Position numbers and translations under genes: made by a program. 25,000 nucleotides of DNA from Takakia lepidozioides. Its lineage: Eukaryota > Streptophyta > Takakiopsida > Takakiales > Takakiaceae. This document shows positions 19,895 through 25,000 of the stretch, in pieces (the first letter of the stretch is position 1; the number at the start of each line of letters is the position of its first letter). The stretch covers positions 1 through 25,000 of the forward strand of contig JAKLZA010000054.1 in the NCBI GenBank assembly GCA_030704615.1. The letters run 5' to 3'. Below the pieces are notes generated by a model that saw only the letters and a list, made by a program, of their open reading frames with translations, was not told the DNA's origin and did not search any database.

Positions 19895-21632
19895 GGCTAT
19901 CTGCTGAGCAGGGTTGGGTTTGCAAGAGTGGTGTCGAAGTTATTGAGATATAAATCTGTGATGCACACACTACCAAATTCATATCAGTGAAGAGTCCCCG
20001 AGCCCAGGAATTTAATGAATTCTGCCTCACATAAACTGTTGATTCGCTTGAAGGTTAGATGTTCCTCACCAATTTCAAGTCCAAGTTAGAGGATGACTTC
20101 TCGTGGGTTACTTCGCGAATTGCTTCAGTTTGTCATTTTGTCCGAGGTGAGCTCATGTGCATAAGCCATAACCGGCCATAGGATGAAGGTCAGAGATCTG
20201 CGTCCACCCAAAAGGACAAATTGACTGAAAAGCATGATGCCATCTGGATAGGCGAAATTTGTCTAACATGTAAGGGTAGATCAATGAGCGATGCTTTGAC
20301 TAGGGAGCCGGGTGTTTGAACAGCGCAACTACTCCAGATCCAAGCACAGAACTGAAAAGAATAGTTGTTAAGCACTGGGACTTTGTCTGAGATTCAAGTG
20401 AAGGAGCAAATAGCGCGATGCAATGGCAAAATGCATATATACATTCTTTGTATCATGCAATGCCTCTTTCAACGCTTTTCTTTCTCCTCAAGATTTCAGA
20501 GGTGTTGATTTCGAACGTCACAAGCAAGCCTGTTAGAATTCTGCTCAATTAGTAACATGATCTTGACATGTGTGAAGTACCTCTCCTCTATGTTCACAGG
20601 GAATCTCCTATTTGCACCCTTCTCTCTCTCTCGTGATCTTGCCTTCACTAGACAATAATGGCCAGCAGCCACGAATACGTCCATTTGTCTGGCATATTAA
20701 CCTTCATACAGAATAATCGTGCGCACATAGCTCTTGAAGTCGTTATCATTTCAGCCTCCGACTACTTTCGGCCATCCTCACTGTGCTGCGTTGCTCCTTT
20801 AGTATCGCCTGCAATGCGTGGAACGTACGGTATCCTTGTCATTCCTTCCATTCCACGAGAGAGAATGTGAGAGAAAATGTTTACGTATTACATCATGGCC
20901 ATTTTTTTGTAACAACACCTTCCTGCATTTGATACAGGTAGTCGGATTCGAATCCAAAAAAACCCATCAATTCGATCTCCCCAGAGATTTTCCCTACAAG
21001 ATCATTCCTGTTCTTTCCCGATGATTCTCTCATGTCTGGGTTGTCCTCGGTGTGCATGTTGTCGGTACTCTTGAGGGGAGGTTAGGTCTTTGAGGTACTG
21101 CGCTAGTGTGGGCAGTTATATCCATGGACTCAGGATAGCAGGTTCACAATCACGGTATCAAAAAACGATCCTAAGGTGCCTAACTATCTCGTGTCTAAGA
21201 AAGTCAGGCTTCACACCATCAATTGATGGCCACGAGACACAATACCCCCTGCAGCTCAAACCAAATACTCGATAACTCCTATCCAGCTCAGAGATCATGT
21301 ACAGTACAGAGTAGTTATGTGCAATATGCAGCGTGCCACGTCTTAATCACCTGGCCAGCAACTCGCACGGCTAATCTTGCTTTAGAAACAGTACGTCCAA
21401 GGAATATTGTAAACATCTTGGTCGTGTACAGAGAATAGAGATGGTAAACACACCATCGTTTTGATGCAAATCTACTGCTACAAGGTAACTTTATTGCAGA
21501 AACAAGGTGCATGCAAGCTCACATCTCACTGAACTGCTAAACAAGTTGCTCGTCAATCACACCATGTCACTGCTTGAATGAGAGTTGAAGTTGAAGTTGG
21601 AATTGGGGTAGAGCATGATTGCGAGCTCAGAT
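19895..21632. other. Spacer between the tandem GT25-like genes
   Basis: Holds the upstream region of copy 1 and the 3' region of copy 2. The first 60 bases share short blocks with the region upstream of copy 2 (for example GTGTCGAAGT), consistent with duplication of promoter as well as coding sequence. The open frames here are short and unrelated to any family I know. No other gene is seen. Confidence 0.5.
19947..19955 (-). promoter_or_regulatory. Possible TATA element of GT25-like copy 1
   Basis: On the minus strand this reads ATTTATATC, about 55 bases upstream of the start codon. If used, the leader would be only about 20-30 bases. No equivalent is seen at the same place upstream of copy 2. 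Confidence 0.2.
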
Positions 21633-22595
21633 TTAAGTTCTGATTGTTGAAGGAAACAAGACTCTATCCTGATAAAGCAAACCAACATGGTCAGCATCTA
21701 TTGGGCTCCTCAAGTTCATTCCTAATGTCCAGATCGGGTGTATTATCCTTCCGTGGGCATACAGCAACTGATCAAAGTACATCTTGTAACGAGGACTGCC
21801 TATCAAGTCCGCCACTTTGTCCATGGAGGCAAGAAAGAGGTCAGCTTTCCATTTGGTGAACCCAAATGCATGTGCACCAGTACCACTGCACTTGGAACCT
21901 AAATGCACATCAAATAATACCACCGTCGTGACATCTGAGCAATGCACAGGACCGGTGATTCCTAAGTACACCATGCCGTCCCCTGCAGCAACAGCCATGC
22001 CATTTGCTAGCACAATTTGAGCTGCTTCCGATGTCAAGGAGGGGTGTAATTTAATATCGTCCTCAAAGAAAAACCTCCAAGAATTGTCATCGCACCTCTT
22101 GTCATTCACAAAGCGCTGCATCACATCCGTGAAGGCAATGCGGTTGGAGTGTACCTTCAAGTACCCCTCACTGTCATAAGCTTTCGAGCCAGCTTTAAGC
22201 TTCTTCAAGCCACTGCTAACTGCTGCTGATTTGAAGAAGAGGGGTTTGTGCCGAGAAACCACAAAATTCAATTTGTCCAGTACAGCTTTTGTATGATTGT
22301 AACGTGTGTCAATCATGCTTAGAACTACTCCTTGAAGAAGAGTGTCTTGAAGATTGATTGGAAGAGCTTTTGTATCATTTGTTGTATGATTGAAGCCACG
22401 TGAATGATCTGTTATCCTTGTCACTACTCCTTCGAGGCGTTCTCCAAATATAGATGGTAGGACGCCCTCAGAAGGCGGAGAAATACCGCCACCTTGTAGA
22501 AGATTATATGTAGCAATCACACAAAAGTAAAGTACCAGCCCTGCTAGAATAACCCCTTGCAATACGATACGCAGGCTCAACGATGCTGGAAGCAT
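21633..22595 (-). CDS. GT25-like type II membrane glycosyltransferase, tandem copy 2, 320 aa, intronless
   Basis: Paralogue of the gene at 18926-19894, in the same orientation and roughly 70% identical by eye, higher in the C-terminal half. The membrane anchor is about 10-29 (VLQGVILAGLVLYFCVIA). The stem differs by small insertions and deletions, and sequons are at Asn69, Asn73 and Asn100; the third sequon of copy 1 is lost (His-Cys-Ser). The catalytic-type motif WRFFFEDDIKLHPSL (EDD 178-180), VYLGITGPVHCSD, GTGAHAFGFTKWKA, KMYFDQLL and LLYQDRVLFP are all kept, and no stop or frameshift interrupts it, so both copies look functional. The same remarks on family and unknown substrate apply. The stem varies more than the domain, as expected if catalytic function is under constraint. 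Confidence 0.75.
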   Translation of the reverse strand: MLPASLSLRIVLQGVILAGLVLYFCVIATYNLLQGGGISPPSEGVLPSIFGERLEGVVTRITDHSRGFNHTTNDTKALPINLQDTLLQGVVLSMIDTRYNHTKAVLDKLNFVVSRHKPLFFKSAAVSSGLKKLKAGSKAYDSEGYLKVHSNRIAFTDVMQRFVNDKRCDDNSWRFFFEDDIKLHPSLTSEAAQIVLANGMAVAAGDGMVYLGITGPVHCSDVTTVVLFDVHLGSKCSGTGAHAFGFTKWKADLFLASMDKVADLIGSPRYKMYFDQLLYAHGRIIHPIWTLGMNLRSPIDADHVGLLYQDRVLFPSTIRT

Positions 22596-23739
22596 GGCGA
22601 TCTAAGGATGGCCGGGTTTGTAGGCATGACCAGTGTCGAAGTGCATAACTCGAGGTACCTACACCCCTGTGATATGTACAAAGCTATCAAGATTCATGTC
22701 AATGACCAGCCCCAGAGCCTGACCTCAGTGATAATAGCTGCAGGCCTCACAAAAGTTCATTTGACAAGAGGCTTCAAAATTCCCCGCAAATCTCAGATAT
22801 CCAAGGTTAGAAATGAACTCACAGGTACGAAAGAAGTGCTTCATTTGTGATCTGAGGTGACCTCACGAACTATGATCTGCCTCCATTGCGGTGGAATATA
22901 TTGGAATGAAGATTATGATGTGCAATCTGAACAGGCAAAATCCTTGTAGTTAACATGTACAAGGGTCTGAAAGACAATCGAGCCGTACTTGGCTACATGC
23001 CGGGGGAATACATCAATTAAACAAGCGCATAACTGCGAACCGATAGGGAGAGGTTCAGATCTACATGTATGGCTTACTTGCGGCCAGCGTCACTGTGCTG
23101 CGTTCCTTCCATCAGATCCCTTAGTCCATCACCTGCAATTTAATTCAAGAATTAAGACCTTCGAGTCCAACATGATAATTATCTGGACCAAATAGTTTCT
23201 CTTCCTGCAGCCCTGGAGATCTGTCCGGATTACACATTCAGAAATCACGTGGAAAAAATTTCAGGGCCTCCCCCCTTGGTCTTCATGGAATACCAAGAAC
23301 CGTACCTGTTCAAGCCCATTGGCGCAGATCCTCGAGAATGGGACAGTCTCTTTGTCTTTTTAGCACAGATGCTATCGCTGGCACTTTTGAATCACTTCGT
23401 TCCCTTGTCTCTCTCTCTCGGCCACACTCGTTTCATTTCATTTCATTTCATTTCTCTGGGTACTCTCACCGGAGAGACACCTCTTTTGAAAATCGATCTG
23501 CCTATACCTCTGTTTACCAACTTTGAAAGTCTCGAGGCTGAGCCAAAAGCCCAGGCCCATTTGGGGCCTAGTTATTGGGCAGATCACACACAACAGATTG
23601 ATGCTTGTGTAAAGTTGTTGTAACCCTCCAAAGCTTTTATTTACAAACTGACATGAGGTAACTGTACAAAGTATGGAAAGTTCCCATAGCAAGGGAAGAG
23701 TTAACATAAAGAAATGAAAAAGAAAGCATATCAAGCTAA
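22596..23739. other. Spacer upstream of GT25-like copy 2
   Basis: The part next to 22595 is the promoter side of copy 2. No gene or RNA is recognised. The part next to 23739 is the likely 3' flank of the minus-strand retroelement. A plus-strand frame at 23249-23623 runs through the TTTCA microsatellite and is treated as chance. Confidence 0.5.
23431..23454 (+). repeat. (TTTCA)n microsatellite without a LINE body
   Basis: Nearly five perfect TTTCA units, the same motif that ends LINE fragments A-D. The 90 bases upstream do not match the LINE 3' end, so this is either an isolated microsatellite or a tail whose body has been lost. Confidence 0.85.
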
Positions 23740-25000
23740 TCAAACCAAATGATCATCCCATCCAACTGCCTGAATGACATCCGACAAAGAAATGGGTGTG
23801 ACATTGGGAAAAGCAGGAAGATGAGACGAAGCCATGCCATCCACAGCGAGTGGAAGGAACGCATCTGTGGGATGACGGTCTTGATAGTCTCGTTGCTTGG
23901 TTTGTGCAACAATCAAAGCGACAATGCCTTGGAAAGAGGCCGAGCGAGAAAGTAAGTCGGATCGAGTGGGATCGGCAATAACAACATCCGCAAGGGTGCG
24001 CAAACCATCTCGAGATAGGACAATGTCGACTCGCCGACAAGTGGACTGAGACGTACGAGAAGGAAGCATGTGAGTTTGCTCCTGCAATACATGGAATCCA
24101 GCCTCTCGAGCAACAGAGGCGATGGCGTCCCGCACAACATCATGGGTCGCTGTACGATCTCCTCCACATGGACAACGAAGGAGAGGAACAGCAAGTGGAT
24201 CAATGGGTTGGTGACAAACACAGCGCTGTAAGCCAAGCACAGAAGGATGTGGTAAGCCAAGACGAATGCGGAGAGCCGTGGCAAAGATTGGAGATGACAA
24301 GCGAAACGGTGTGATAATGGGTCTTACGATAAGCCACGCACCCGCCTCTGGTCCCGCGCAAAATAAGAGCCTGGCACGATGCACATTAGAATATGCATCA
24401 GAAAGCATGCTAGAAAAAGTTTGTTGGTGCACGCGATCCACGATGGTCTCCTAGAGATGGTCCAAGCCCCGAGTAACCAGCTGCTCAAATGGCGGAAGGC
24501 AAGCCGGCACTGATGGATGAAGAAGGTCCCCGTGCAGATCGGAGATGTTGTTGGAATGAGGGTGAACCGTTATCCATGTGAGCAATCCATGAGTAGGGGT
24601 TGTTGGTCGCATAGAAATCGGGACACAAGGGCTGGAGCAACTAGAGCCCAACTGCCGAGGAAAGCACAAGGAGCAGTGGTGGCAGTGGAGAGTAGACCCA
24701 CTCCGCCAGTGGACAAAGGTAAGGTGGCTTGTTGCCGAGGTAATCCCCTTGGGAACCATCCATAGCACTGGCCCCAGTAAACGACCAAAAACCCCCATAA
24801 TGTGAGCATCAAACTGCGACAAGGACAGCAAGAATTCAGCGGTAGGTGGAAAAGACCGTAAAAGGTACGATGGTCGTTGAATGAAACACCTTGTGAGAAT
24901 ACCATAGGCGACCTGTAAAGGGATTTGTATAGGATATCTGGAAAACTCGGATAAATTATCTGTTTCAGGGTAAGTCATACTACCGGCGTCAGCCCTTGCC
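23740..25000 (-). pseudogene. Decayed non-LTR retroelement: reverse-transcriptase tail plus C-terminal Cys-rich, nuclease-like domain; cut by window edge
   Basis: Minus-strand remains of a plant retroelement polyprotein. The upstream part (25000 to about 24500) carries reverse-transcriptase C-terminal landmarks split over two frames: FDAHIMGVFGRLLGP in one, TLPLSTGGVGLL and APCAFLGSWA (from about 24728) in another, so at least two frameshifts are present. Then follow TAG at 24451-24453 and, in the same frame, an open stretch down to 23740. That stretch has a Cys-rich knuckle (CVCHQ..., LLRCPCGGDRTATHDVVRD) and a block CRRVDIVLSRDGLRTLADVV. The E...VDI...DVV pattern is like a PD-(D/E)XK nuclease such as the restriction-like endonuclease of some non-LTR elements (family-level inference). 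It differs from LINE fragments A-D. It is inactive, and its 5' part lies outside the window. Confidence 0.75.

Noticed and set aside
23338-23454. Further LINE 3' end before the TTTCA repeat at 23431
   Set aside because: The preceding 90 bases do not match the 3' end shared by fragments A-D; only the microsatellite is common.
1-25000. CRISPR array, operon, prokaryotic or phage system
   Set aside because: Spliced genes, plastid-type leader, LINEs and lack of regularly spaced repeats all rule out a prokaryotic reading.

Overview
The window looks like nuclear DNA of a land plant, most likely a seed-free one (bryophyte, lycophyte or fern; I cannot resolve which). The reasons are intron-rich genes with short GT-AG introns, a two-domain plastid-type DJ-1 protein, a plant-type F-box/WD40 protein, a plant GT14-type glycosyltransferase, telo-box motifs, and decayed LINE retrotransposons. 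There is no operon structure, no CRISPR array and no recognisable rRNA or tRNA gene. All exon models were assembled by eye from reading frame, splice phase and family resemblance.

Layout. 1-861: intergenic, with a degenerate tRNA-derived SINE-like stretch and a telo-box pair just before the first gene. 862-5228 (+): nine-exon F-box/WD40 gene, 442 aa, one intron of which starts with GC. 5229-6082: convergent spacer. 6083-9548 (-): six-exon tandem-domain DJ-1/PfpI gene, 421 aa, with a probable transit peptide; its fourth intron holds a cluster of GC-rich inverted repeats. 9549-12124: mostly unexplained, with one weak candidate exon. 12125-12556 (-): single-exon FAM32A-like gene, 143 aa, whose lysine tract is a triplet microsatellite. 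12557-15633: spacer between divergent genes, with two 3' LINE fragments. 15634-17428 (+): two-exon GT14-like (core-2/I-branching, DUF266 type) glycosyltransferase, 401 aa. 17920-18343 (-): two more 3' fragments of the same LINE family. 18926-19894 and 21633-22595 (both -): a tandem pair of intronless type II membrane proteins of 322 and 320 aa that resemble GT25-type glycosyltransferases. 23740-25000 (-): the decayed 3' part of a different, larger non-LTR retroelement that runs off the window edge.

The genes do not form one pathway. The F-box/WD40 protein is a likely substrate receptor of an SCF ubiquitin ligase, the DJ-1 protein is a likely plastid stress or glyoxalase-type protein, and the FAM32A-like protein is a likely splicing factor. 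Three predicted Golgi-type membrane glycosyltransferases lie within 7 kb, but they belong to two different families. The least described item is the tandem GT25-like pair. The second point of interest is the retroelement behaviour: in two separate places one LINE 3' end sits directly on the pentanucleotide tail of another copy of the same family.
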